Assembly: GCA_903909415.1 (NCBI GenBank)
Contig: CAIVVS010000028.1
Coordinates: 1-9,864 of the forward strand
Length of the DNA: 9,864 nucleotides
Source of the DNA: an uncultured Pseudomonadota bacterium
GTDB taxonomy: Bacteria; Pseudomonadota; Gammaproteobacteria; Burkholderiales; SG8-39
Direction: 5' to 3'
The notes under the pieces are model-generated. The model was not told the origin of the DNA. It saw only the letters and a program-made list of their open reading frames with translations, and did no database searches. Position 1 is the first letter of the stretch; every line of letters starts with the position of its first letter. The position numbers and the translations under genes were made by a program. Below are positions 1-6,935 of the stretch, piece by piece.

Positions 1-1172
1 TCCCCGTCGGACACCTGGGTGTCGCCGGCGAGGGCGGCGGCCCCGGACATCGCCAGGCCCATCTGCTCGATCTCGTCGCCGATGGACGCATCCTGGGAAG
101 CCGACTCGCGGCCGCCGTATTGCGCCTCGATCAGGGCAAGCAGTTCCTCCGGGTCCGCCACGAAGAGGGCGATCTGCCGCTGCGAGGAGAAGCGCAGCTC
201 CTCGAGGTAGTCCGCCGCCAGCGGGTTCTCCACCGCCACCGCCAGCGTCCTGTCGGTGGCCAGCAGCGGCAGCACGTGGTGCTGGCGCGCGAAGAACGCG
301 GGCACCAGCTTCAGCGTGGCCTCGTCGATCACCAGGTCCTTCAGCACCACCCGCGGGATGCCGAGCTGCTCTGCAATGGCGCGCGACAGGCCCGCGGCAG
401 TGAGCACGCCCATCTCGATCAGGATGTCGCCCAGCCTGGCCTGGCGGTTGCGCCGCATCTGCGGCAGCGCTTCCACCAGTTGCTGGCGCGACACCATGCC
501 CCTTGCGATCAGTATCTCGCCCAGCTTGGTCTGGTGCGCGTTGCTCTGGTGGTCCAGCGCCGCCCTGACCTGTTCCGGCCCGACCAGCCCGTCGTGCAGC
601 AGCTGCTCGCCCAGGCGCAGCTTGTGCAGGCCCGCCTGGCGGTCGAGCGCCTGCTCGACCGCGGTGCGCGGCGCCAGCGCCAGCTTCACGACGGCTTCCC
701 CGAGCAGGCCGCCGATGTTCACTTCCTTCACCGAACTGGCGGGCACGAAGGCGCGCATGATGCGCCCGCCATCGAGCAGCAGGTTGAGGAACAAGCCGTG
801 GCGATTGCGCACGAACCCCCGCGTCTTGCCGCTCATGGAATCGCCGTCGACGAACGTGATGGTGAACGGCTTGTGGTCCGGCAGGGTGATCTCGCCGCCG
901 CCGGCCTCGCGGTACAGGTCGCGGAAGCCCGCGTCAGGAACGATGGGGATCGGCGCGACGAGGTGCAGGCCCTTGATTTCCAGCAGGGGAATGGTCCGCG
1001 GCGTCTCGCCGCGCGCCCCCGCGATGGTCACCACGCCGGTGTCCGGCAGGAAGTGCGCGAGCGTCCCGGACACCGTCATGCCCGCCATGCGGAACGCCAT
1101 CACGTCCAGCGGTGGCACGTCGTCGCCATTGCGCCCGTCCCGGAAGAACGGCGGCAGCGGCCAGTTCTCCAT
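1..1172 (-). CDS. GspE/PilB-family type II secretion/type IV pilus ATPase with MshEN-like N-terminal domain (3' end outside window)
   Basis: The gene reads right to left from ATG at 1172 and leaves the window after 390 complete codons, so the Walker ATPase core is not seen. Residues 1-165 form an N-terminal region I do not recognise by name; it contains a beta-rich stretch around 103-150 (ITFVDG, GLFLNLLLDGG, RAFVPASSV). Residues 186-269 hold three copies of a 24-residue RLGxxLxxxGxxxxxxLxxAL pattern starting at R186, K216 and R246. Residues 270-352 match the T2SSE_N/MshEN fold (LGIP at 270-273, LVPAFFARQHHVLPL at 289-303, ENPL at 315-318). This layout belongs to GspE/PilB/MshE hexameric ATPases, which power pilus or pseudopilus assembly at the inner membrane; MshEN domains are known c-di-GMP receptors. 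It follows pilU by 12 nt with no clear Shine-Dalgarno, suggesting translational coupling. Family is confident; whether it is a pilus or secretion ATPase is not decided. Confidence 0.85.
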   Translation of the reverse strand, partial: MENWPLPPFFRDGRNGDDVPPLDVMAFRMAGMTVSGTLAHFLPDTGVVTIAGARGETPRTIPLLEIKGLHLVAPIPIVPDAGFRDLYREAGGGEITLPDHKPFTITFVDGDSMSGKTRGFVRNRHGLFLNLLLDGGRIMRAFVPASSVKEVNIGGLLGEAVVKLALAPRTAVEQALDRQAGLHKLRLGEQLLHDGLVGPEQVRAALDHQSNAHQTKLGEILIARGMVSRQQLVEALPQMRRNRQARLGDILIEMGVLTAAGLSRAIAEQLGIPRVVLKDLVIDEATLKLVPAFFARQHHVLPLLATDRTLAVAVENPLAADYLEELRFSSQRQIALFVADPEELLALIEAQYGGRESASQDASIGDEIEQMGLAMSGAAALAGDTQVSDG

Positions 1173-1184
1173 CGCCGGCGTCCG

Positions 1185-2450
1185 CTACTTGCCCGAGGGC
1201 ACGGGCCCCGGGTGCCGGGCCGGCGGCGCGCCCGCGCCGGGCCGGGCCTCGGGCGCGGCTTCCATGTGCGACAGGGCCTCCCTGGAGGAAAGCCCCCGGG
1301 CGGGGGCGGGCGCGGCCACGACCGGCGCCGGCATCCCCTCGATGGGGAACGACGGCTCCATCGCCAGCTTGGAGCCCGCGCCGGGCGACACCCCGGCGGC
1401 GAGCTTCACGCGCAGCAGGAGGTCGGTGCGCGAGTCGGCGTTGCGCAGCGCCTCCTCGAGCGACACCCGGCCATCGGCGTAGAGCGCGTACAGCGACTGG
1501 TCGAAGGTCTGCATGCCCGACTCGTTGCTGTGGCCCATCGCCGCCTTGATGCCCTCGATCTCCCCCTTGGCGATCAGGTCGGACACGTGGGCGGAACTGA
1601 GCAGCACCTCGACCGCGGGCACCAGCTTGCTGTGCAGGCCGGGCACCAGCCGTTGCGCGACCACGCCCGACAGGTTCAGGCTGAGGTCGAGCAGCAGCTG
1701 GCGGTGCGCGTCATCGGGGAAGAAGTTGATCACCCGTTCCATCGCCTGGTTGGCGTTGTTTGCGTGCAGGGTGGACAGGCACAGGTGCCCGGTCTCGGCG
1801 TAGGCGATGGCCTGCTGCATGGTCTGCCGGTCGCGGATCTCACCGATCATGATCACGTCGGGGGCCTCGCGCAGCGCGTTCTTGAGCGCGTCGGCGTAGC
1901 TCAGCGTGTCGATGCCCACCTCGCGCTGGTCCACCACCGAGCGCTGGTGCGCGTGCATGAACTCGATCGGATCCTCGATGGTGAGGATGTGCCCGCTGGC
2001 GTGCTGGTTGCGGAAGTTCAGCATGGCCGCCAGCGTGGTCGACTTGCCGGAACCCGTCGCCCCGACCACCAGCACCAGCCCGCGCTTGAGCATGACCAGT
2101 TTCTCCAGCGCAGGCGGCAGGCCGAGGTCGGCCATCGGCGGGATCGTCGACTTGATGTAGCGCACCACCATGCCGGCCTCGCCGCGCTGCATGAACACGT
2201 TGACCCGGAAGCGGCCGATGCGCTCTGCCGAGATCGCGAGGTTCATCTCCAGCTTCGACTCGAACTCGGCGATCTGCTTCTGGTTCATCACCGAGTAGGC
2301 GATCTGCTTGACCTCCCCGGGCTTGAGCGGCGGCATCGTCAGCGGATGGGCCTCTCCCTCGATCTTGACGTTCACCGGCGCGCCGACGCTGAAGAACAGG
2401 TCGGACGCGCCCTTCTCGGCCATCAGGTTCAGGAAGGGGAAAATGTCCAT
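1185..2450 (-). CDS. pilU: PilU-type type IV pilus twitching motility ATPase
   Basis: A 421-residue ATPase of the PilT/PilU family, which works in the cytoplasm at the base of the type IV pilus to support pilus retraction and twitching. Visible motifs: Walker A GATGSGKST at 130-138, Asp box LTIEDPIEF at 156-164, Walker B region VIMIGEIRD at 199-207 and His box STLHAN at 226-231. The C-terminal segment ESGMQTFDQSLYALY (310-324) is typical of PilU rather than PilT. The start at 2450 (MDIFPFLNLM) is chosen because it matches the family N-terminus and has AAGGAA four bases upstream; the frame stays open 59 codons further but that part has no family similarity. The last ~50 residues (370-421) form a Pro/Ala-rich, probably disordered tail. 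PilU usually depends on PilT, which is not in this window. The ATPase gene downstream is in the same reading frame. Confidence 0.92.
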   Translation of the reverse strand: MDIFPFLNLMAEKGASDLFFSVGAPVNVKIEGEAHPLTMPPLKPGEVKQIAYSVMNQKQIAEFESKLEMNLAISAERIGRFRVNVFMQRGEAGMVVRYIKSTIPPMADLGLPPALEKLVMLKRGLVLVVGATGSGKSTTLAAMLNFRNQHASGHILTIEDPIEFMHAHQRSVVDQREVGIDTLSYADALKNALREAPDVIMIGEIRDRQTMQQAIAYAETGHLCLSTLHANNANQAMERVINFFPDDAHRQLLLDLSLNLSGVVAQRLVPGLHSKLVPAVEVLLSSAHVSDLIAKGEIEGIKAAMGHSNESGMQTFDQSLYALYADGRVSLEEALRNADSRTDLLLRVKLAAGVSPGAGSKLAMEPSFPIEGMPAPVVAAPAPARGLSSREALSHMEAAPEARPGAGAPPARHPGPVPSGK

Positions 2451-2454
2451 CGCG

Positions 2455-2460
2455 TTCCTT
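2455..2460 (-). promoter_or_regulatory. Ribosome binding site of pilU
   Basis: AAGGAA on the minus strand lies 4 nt before the ATG at 2450. It decides the start over the longer open frame that extends to 2627, where no such site is seen. Confidence 0.7.
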
Positions 2461-2528
2461 TCGTTTGCGGGGAAGGCCGCCGCTGCAGCGGTGAGACGAG
2501 CACGGGGTCGCGGGTCCTCGACGGACAA

Positions 2529-2566
2529 GCGTACGGAGGCATCCTGCAAAGTTCCGTGCGGTACGC
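2529..2566. repeat. Short dyad in the divergent pilU/dioxygenase intergenic region
   Basis: GCGTAC at 2529-2534 is mirrored by GTACGC at 2561-2566, with a 26-bp spacer that also holds CGGA and TCCG in inverted orientation. An 8-bp palindrome CTTGCAAG follows at about 2570-2577. The 246-bp region must carry promoters for two divergent transcription units, so this could be an operator, but a six-base arm can arise by chance. I find no convincing paired -35/-10 boxes on either strand here. Confidence 0.25.
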
Positions 2567-2686
2567 CCTCTTGCAAGCCGTGCCGCCTTGCGTTCGGTGG
2601 CGAACAGACCCGCCGCCTCGTCGCCAAACGCCAGTACGCGGGATTCGCGAACCGGCTATGCTTTCCCGCTTGCGAAACCCGCTCGG

Positions 2687-2691
2687 GGAGG
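2687..2691 (+). promoter_or_regulatory. Ribosome binding site of the NicX-family gene
   Basis: GGAGG at 2687-2691 with a 5-nt spacer to ATG at 2697. It favours this start over the in-frame ATG 13 codons upstream at 2658, which has no comparable site. Confidence 0.75.
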
Positions 2692-2696
2692 CTCGG

Positions 2697-3731
2697 ATGA
2701 GCAGATCAGACGAAACCAGGCTGGCCGTCGCGGCCGAGTTCATCGTGCGCGAGTTCATGTGCACGAAACGAGGCGAACAACTGGTTATCACGGCGGACAC
2801 TGCGACAGACCCGCGCGCCGTTCAGGCCCTGCTGGAAGCCGCAAAGCTGGCCGGGGCGCGCGCGGCCGTGCTGACCATCCCGCAGCTGCCCTACCAGGGA
2901 GCCCTCGCCGACCCTTATGTCGCCGAACCCCTGGGTGCTGCCGTGAAGAGCTGCGACGTCTGGCTGGACATCACCTTCCCTTACCTTGCCGGATCGAAGG
3001 TCCATGCGGACGCGATGGCGCACAAGCGCGCCCGGTGCCTGATGTTCCATGACCTCGACGCGGGCGGCATCGCCCGCCTGTTCGCCGGCGTCTCCTTCGA
3101 CCAGCTGTTCGACCTCCAGCAGGCGGTTGACGGCGTGGTCAACCGATCGGTAGGAAGAACCTGCCGCGTGACCAACGATGCCGGAACGGACGTCAGTTTC
3201 ACCATCGGACGACCGGCGACCAGGAAAATCCGCCGGATCGACCAGCCCGGCACCTATACCCCTCCGGGATCGGCGGTGATTTACCCGGAGATCGAGAGCG
3301 TCCGCGGCAGGATTTTCGTCGACGCCACCTTCCACGAGTACTTCACCCTGCTCCAGTCGAGGATCCAGATCGATGTCGACGGGCAAATCCGCAAGGTCAG
3401 CGGTGGAGGCAATGAGTTGCGCGTGCTCGACCGCGCGCTCAAGCGGGCCGGTGGCGGCAAGTACGGATCCATCATCCATTTCTCGCACGGGTTCCATCCC
3501 GCGGCGCGGTTCCACGGCGGGTCCTTCATCGAGAGCATCCGGGCCGCAGGCAACAACGCCATCGGCATGGGCGTACCCTGGTGGGAACCTGGCGGCGGCG
3601 AGAACCATCCGGACGGCGTGGTCACGATGCAGTCCATGTGGATAGACGGCGAGCCCATTGTGGCTGGCGGTGCGCTGGTGCTGCCTGAACTGGCGCGGCT
3701 CGAAGCCGTGCTCGAGCCGCTGGCGGCCTGA
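2697..3731 (+). CDS. NicX-family (2,5-dihydroxypyridine 5,6-dioxygenase/M29 aminopeptidase-like) metalloenzyme
   Basis: A 344-residue protein of the family that contains the Fe(II) ring-opening enzyme NicX and thermophilic M29-type aminopeptidases; homologues are often labelled just 'aminopeptidase'. From memory of P. putida NicX, the iron ligands are His265, His318 and Asp320. Here the equivalent local contexts are present: GSIIHFSHGFHP gives His261, and GGENHPDG gives His304 and Asp306, with matching spacing and a similar following segment (MWIDGEPIVAGG, 313-324). NicX cleaves 2,5-dihydroxypyridine to N-formylmaleamate in the cytoplasm. Length is close to NicX (about 350). The stop codon abuts the start of the next gene (TGAATG), and that neighbour is an alpha/beta hydrolase, as expected for the following deformylase step. 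Family is fairly sure; the real substrate is not. A peptidase or another ring-cleaving activity remains possible. Confidence 0.75.
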   Translation: MSRSDETRLAVAAEFIVREFMCTKRGEQLVITADTATDPRAVQALLEAAKLAGARAAVLTIPQLPYQGALADPYVAEPLGAAVKSCDVWLDITFPYLAGSKVHADAMAHKRARCLMFHDLDAGGIARLFAGVSFDQLFDLQQAVDGVVNRSVGRTCRVTNDAGTDVSFTIGRPATRKIRRIDQPGTYTPPGSAVIYPEIESVRGRIFVDATFHEYFTLLQSRIQIDVDGQIRKVSGGGNELRVLDRALKRAGGGKYGSIIHFSHGFHPAARFHGGSFIESIRAAGNNAIGMGVPWWEPGGGENHPDGVVTMQSMWIDGEPIVAGGALVLPELARLEAVLEPLAA

Positions 3732-4571
3732 ATGCAGATCCAGTTCATCGATGTGGGAGGCATCCGCACCCGGTGCCTGACCGCGGGCACGCCCGGCAGC
3801 TATCCCCTGGTGCTGCTGCACGGGTACGGCGGCACCGCCGACGTGTGGATACGCAACATCGACGCGCTGGCAGACGAGTTCCACGTCATCGCGGTCGACA
3901 TGATCAGTTCCGGCTTCACCGACCCCGTGGACACCGGCGGGCGGCCTCCGCAGCCGCATGCGGTCGCGCATTTGCGCGGGCTGGCCGACAAGCTCGGCCT
4001 GGGCAGGTTCTGCGCCGCGGGAACCTCCTACGGCGGGCTGATCGCCGCGCTGCTGTGGTTCGACATGCCCGACCGGGTCGACAAGCTCATCCTGCAGGGA
4101 AGCGGCTCCGCGTTCAACGAGGACGAGGCGCTGGCTGCCACGCTGCGCAACGTGAAGAAGAATTTCGGGCCGCTGATGTCGGCACCCACCATCGAAGGCG
4201 TGCGGGCCAGCGTCGCCAAGCAGGTGTTCGATGCCTCGACCATTCCCGAGGAAATGGTGCACGTGATGGCCACGGCCTATGCGCTTCCATGGATGCGCTC
4301 CGCCTGGGAGCAGGGAATCGACGGACTCCTGGACATCGCGGCTTGCAGGCCCTACAGGGTGCTGGACCGCCTGGAACAGATGGACGTGGACACCCTGGTC
4401 CCATGGGGACGCGAGGATCCGGGCGCGCTCTACGCGAGTGCGGTTGCCGCGGTCAAGCGCATGCCCAGGGCCCGGCTCGTGACGTTCGAGAAATGCGGCC
4501 ACAAACCGATGTACGAGCACACCGCGCGCTTCAACAGCGAGGTGCGCGCCTTCCTGAAGGAGCGGAAATGA
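3732..4571 (+). CDS. Alpha/beta hydrolase (possible N-formyl amide/C-C hydrolase, NicD/MhpC-like)
   Basis: A 279-residue cytoplasmic alpha/beta hydrolase. The oxyanion-hole motif HGYGG sits at 30-34, the nucleophile elbow GTSYGG at 97-102 places Ser99, the acid is probably Asp229 in GREDP, and the base is His257 in KCGHKP. The catalytic set is therefore complete and the length is normal for the family. The sequence looks closest to the MhpC/meta-cleavage hydrolase type, but the family is too broad to fix the substrate. Its ATG directly follows the TGA of the NicX-like gene and its TGA overlaps the next ATG by four bases, so all three are very likely one translationally coupled operon. Next to a NicX-like ring cleaver, a role as a deformylase on the ring-opened product (as NicD acts on N-formylmaleamate) is a reasonable inference, not a demonstrated match. 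Confidence 0.85.
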   Translation: MQIQFIDVGGIRTRCLTAGTPGSYPLVLLHGYGGTADVWIRNIDALADEFHVIAVDMISSGFTDPVDTGGRPPQPHAVAHLRGLADKLGLGRFCAAGTSYGGLIAALLWFDMPDRVDKLILQGSGSAFNEDEALAATLRNVKKNFGPLMSAPTIEGVRASVAKQVFDASTIPEEMVHVMATAYALPWMRSAWEQGIDGLLDIAACRPYRVLDRLEQMDVDTLVPWGREDPGALYASAVAAVKRMPRARLVTFEKCGHKPMYEHTARFNSEVRAFLKERK

Positions 4572-5536
4572 AAGCCCGTTTGCCGTTGGCCCTGGTTGCC
4601 CTTGCCGCGACGATGCCGCAACTTGCCGGTGCCCAGGAGTACCCGGTCAAACCGGTGAGGATCATCGTCTCCGCGGCGGGCGGGCTGACGGACCTGATGC
4701 CGCGGACGTTCGCGATACGCATGCTGGAGCGGACCGGACAGCCCTGGATCATCGAGCAGAAGCTCGGGGCCGGCGGGGTCATCGGCGCGGAGTACGTGAA
4801 AGCCTCGCCCCCTGACGGCTACACCCTGTTCACGGCCTTCACCGGGGTGTTCTCCATCCTCCCGGCGCTGGGGGCGAAGCTGTCCTTCGACGTCGGCCGG
4901 GACTTCCGCCCCATCGTGCTGATGGCGACCGTACCCAACATCCTGATCGTGCATCCGTCGCTGGCGGCCAACTCCGTAAGGGAACTCATTGCGCTGGCCA
5001 AGTCGAAGCCCGGCACCCTCACCTACGCATCCCAGGGTGTGGGCAGTTCCGGCCAGATCACCGGGGAGCAATTCAAGCAGACCGCCGGCGTGGACATCCT
5101 GCACGTGCCCTACAAGGGTGCTGCGCCCGCCATCCAGGACCTGCTGGGCGGGCAGGTCTCCATGCTGTTCGACGTCGTGCCTTTCGCACTGGCCAACGTG
5201 AAGGCAGGCAAGGTCAGGGCCCTGGCGGTCGCGACCAGCGCGCGCATGTCGATCCTGCCTGATGTTCCGACCATGGCGGAAGCCGGCATCGCCGGAATGG
5301 AGGGCGGCGCGTGGTTCGCGCTCTACGCGCCGGCAGGGACGCCGCAGCGCGTGGTGGATTTCGTCAACCGCGAGGCCAACCGGGTGTTTTCCGAGCCGGA
5401 GTTCCGCGAACGCATGCGCTCGCAGGGAGTGGAATTGCCGCTAGGTACCCCGGAAGACCTGCGCAAGTTCGTGCAGGACCGGACCGAGACCTGGGGCAGG
5501 GTCGCCCGCGCTGCGAACATTAAACTGGAACCGTGA
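4568..5536 (+). CDS. Bug/TctC-family tripartite tricarboxylate transporter substrate-binding protein
   Basis: A 322-residue secreted receptor. It has a signal peptide at 1-22 (hydrophobic core LPLALVALAATM, cleavage probable after LAGA) and then the Bug signature features: AAGGLTD at 36-42, SPPDGYTL, HVPYKG and LPDVPTMAEAG. Bug proteins are periplasmic two-lobed binding proteins for carboxylates and related small molecules; most in Burkholderiales lack adjacent TctA/TctB membrane genes, as here. The start is marked by AAGGAG at 4557-4562 and overlaps the hydrolase stop as ATGA. Its place in the ring-cleavage operon suggests it binds the pathway substrate or a similar aromatic or N-heteroaromatic carboxylate. 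The 3' end overlaps the convergent monooxygenase gene by 17 bp. Confidence 0.93.
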   Translation: MKARLPLALVALAATMPQLAGAQEYPVKPVRIIVSAAGGLTDLMPRTFAIRMLERTGQPWIIEQKLGAGGVIGAEYVKASPPDGYTLFTAFTGVFSILPALGAKLSFDVGRDFRPIVLMATVPNILIVHPSLAANSVRELIALAKSKPGTLTYASQGVGSSGQITGEQFKQTAGVDILHVPYKGAAPAIQDLLGGQVSMLFDVVPFALANVKAGKVRALAVATSARMSILPDVPTMAEAGIAGMEGGAWFALYAPAGTPQRVVDFVNREANRVFSEPEFRERMRSQGVELPLGTPEDLRKFVQDRTETWGRVARAANIKLEP

Positions 5537-6713
5537 GCACGTCGTAGTCGAATATCCAGTCGTAGCGCCCCTTTATCTTCTCCGGCGCCCAGTTGGCCTC
5601 GATGTAGGGAACGGCCTTCACCGGGTCGGCGAGAACGGGGTCGTGGATGCGCTTCGACTGCAATGAGGACTCGACAACCAGTTTCGTCGCACGCTCCCGG
5701 CGTGCGGCCTCGTAACGTGCAAGCGCGCGCACCGGGTCCGCGTCGTCATCGAGGCACCTCGCCAGCACCCAGGCATCCTCGATCGCGGAATTGGCGCCCT
5801 GTCCCAGGTAGGGAACCATGGGGTGGCAAGCGTCCCCCAGCAGGCTGACCCGCCCGGACGACCACCGCTGCAGTGGCGGGCGCAGGAACAGGCCCCACTT
5901 GAACGGCGTTCCGATGTTCCTGATCAGGGTGAATATGTCCTCGTGCCAACCGCTGAAATCACGTTCGCATTCCTCATGCGACCCGGACTCCGTCCAGGAC
6001 TCGACGCGCCAGTCGTCGCGCTCGACAAGTCCGACGAAGTTCACCAGTTTGCCGGCATGCACCGGATACACCGTGACGCTTCCGTGCGGGCCAATCCAGT
6101 TGGAAGTGACGCTGCCCCGCATGCGCTCCGGGAGTCGGTCGACCGGCACCAGGCCGCGCCAGGCGATCTCGCCGGTGAATCGCGCGTTGTCCACCCCGAA
6201 AAGCTGCTTCCGAACCACCGAATGCACGCCGTCGGCGCCAATCAGGACATCGCCCTCGACCGCACGGCCGCCGGCCAGGTGCAATGTCACCGAGTCCGGC
6301 TGCTGGTCAAAGGACTCCACGCGCGCATCCAGCACCACCGCATCCGGTTGTCGGCGCATGAGTTCAGCCGCGAGGATCGCGTGCAGGTCCCCCCTGTGAA
6401 GGGCGACATAGGGCACGCCGTAGCGTTTCTCGGAGTCTGACCCGTGCCCCGCCAATTTCCAGGTATGGCCGGTGTTCCAGAGCCGGATGTCGCGCTCCGC
6501 GAAACGCACCGCAACCTTGAGCACCGCATCCTTCAGTCCCAGTGCGTAGAGCACGCGCATGCCGTTGGGAGAGCAATGGAAACCCGCCCCGATCTCGCTC
6601 AGTCTGGCGACCCGCTCCAGCACCGTGACGCGAAAGCCTCGTGACACTAGGGCGAGGGCCGCAGACAGGCCACCTATGCCGGCACCGGCGATCAGGACGT
6701 GGGGTTTGTGCAT
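5520..6713 (-). CDS. Group A FAD-dependent aromatic hydroxylase (salicylate/3-hydroxybenzoate/6-hydroxynicotinate monooxygenase family)
   Basis: A 397-residue flavoprotein monooxygenase. The FAD Rossmann motif GAGIGG is at 10-15 with Glu33 ending beta-2, the DG motif LIGADGVHS is at 157-165, and the GD motif LLGDACHP is at 291-298, followed by GQGAN (304-308). These enzymes use NAD(P)H and O2 to hydroxylate or decarboxylatively hydroxylate an aromatic ring. In the GAGFHCSPNG segment, His45 falls where 6-hydroxynicotinate 3-monooxygenase (NicC) has His47, and Tyr216 aligns by eye with NicC Tyr215; this is suggestive only, since salicylate-type homologues share the region. The ATG at 6713 starts the family-typical N-terminus; an upstream GTG at 6779 in the same frame lacks a Shine-Dalgarno. 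The gene is convergent with the dioxygenase operon and divergent from the second Bug gene. Substrate unproven. Confidence 0.88.
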   Translation of the reverse strand: MHKPHVLIAGAGIGGLSAALALVSRGFRVTVLERVARLSEIGAGFHCSPNGMRVLYALGLKDAVLKVAVRFAERDIRLWNTGHTWKLAGHGSDSEKRYGVPYVALHRGDLHAILAAELMRRQPDAVVLDARVESFDQQPDSVTLHLAGGRAVEGDVLIGADGVHSVVRKQLFGVDNARFTGEIAWRGLVPVDRLPERMRGSVTSNWIGPHGSVTVYPVHAGKLVNFVGLVERDDWRVESWTESGSHEECERDFSGWHEDIFTLIRNIGTPFKWGLFLRPPLQRWSSGRVSLLGDACHPMVPYLGQGANSAIEDAWVLARCLDDDADPVRALARYEAARRERATKLVVESSLQSKRIHDPVLADPVKAVPYIEANWAPEKIKGRYDWIFDYDVLTVPV

Positions 6714-6723
6714 GCCGGATTGT

Positions 6724-6729
6724 ATTGCT
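6724..6729 (-). promoter_or_regulatory. Candidate -10 box for the FAD monooxygenase gene
   Basis: TACAAT on the minus strand, five of six matches to TATAAT, ends only 5 bp before the ATG at 6713. No clear -35 box is paired with it and no Shine-Dalgarno precedes the ATG. If used, the transcript would begin at or very near the start codon. Confidence 0.3.
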
Positions 6730-6790
6730 CGCCGTGGAAAAACTGGGAAGCACCATCGACCCGGTGTGGCGCGCTGCACCAGGACCCGAT

Positions 6791-6807
6791 CCGGGGCCTG
6801 TCCCCGG
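6791..6807. repeat. Small GC-rich hairpin in the divergent intergenic region
   Basis: CCGGGG at 6791-6796 and CCCCGG at 6802-6807 form a perfect 6-bp stem with a 5-nt loop. It lies between the divergent monooxygenase and second Bug gene. There is no T-run on either side, so it is not a standard terminator; an operator or chance structure are both possible. Confidence 0.25.
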
Positions 6808-6840
6808 GCGTGGGATTCCCGCCAGAGGGGGCCGCTTCGG

Positions 6841-6870
6841 TTGCGCGGAAAAATGGACGCGGGTTACTAT
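6841..6870 (+). promoter_or_regulatory. Candidate sigma-70 promoter of the second Bug/TctC gene
   Basis: TTGCGC at 6841-6846 and TACTAT at 6865-6870 are separated by 18 bp. The boxes match consensus at 3/6 and 4/6. The predicted start, about 6877, would give a leader of about 60 nt before ATG 6936, whose Shine-Dalgarno GAAAGG is at 6923-6928. Confidence 0.4.
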
Positions 6871-6935
6871 CATTGAGACAAGCCGACGGTCCCGGCACCC
6901 CGAATCGAAGCCAAACCAACCTGAAAGGTCACCCG

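Noticed and set aside
2569..2590. Sigma-54-like -24/-12 promoter (GGCAC then TTGC) upstream of pilU on the minus strand
   Set aside because: The GG and GC elements are 10 bp apart instead of the required 12, so the spacing does not fit.
120..2696. A very long plus-strand open frame running into the NicX-like gene (total 1203 codons)
   Set aside because: It is antisense to pilU and the ATPase gene, has Arg/His/Gln-rich composition typical of shadow frames in GC-rich DNA, and shows no domain. Only its last 344 codons are a real gene.
2706..4520. Minus-strand open frame of 604 codons
   Set aside because: Antisense to the NicX-like and hydrolase genes, which have clear catalytic motifs. Its composition (His, Arg, Gln, Val) and lack of motifs mark it as a shadow.
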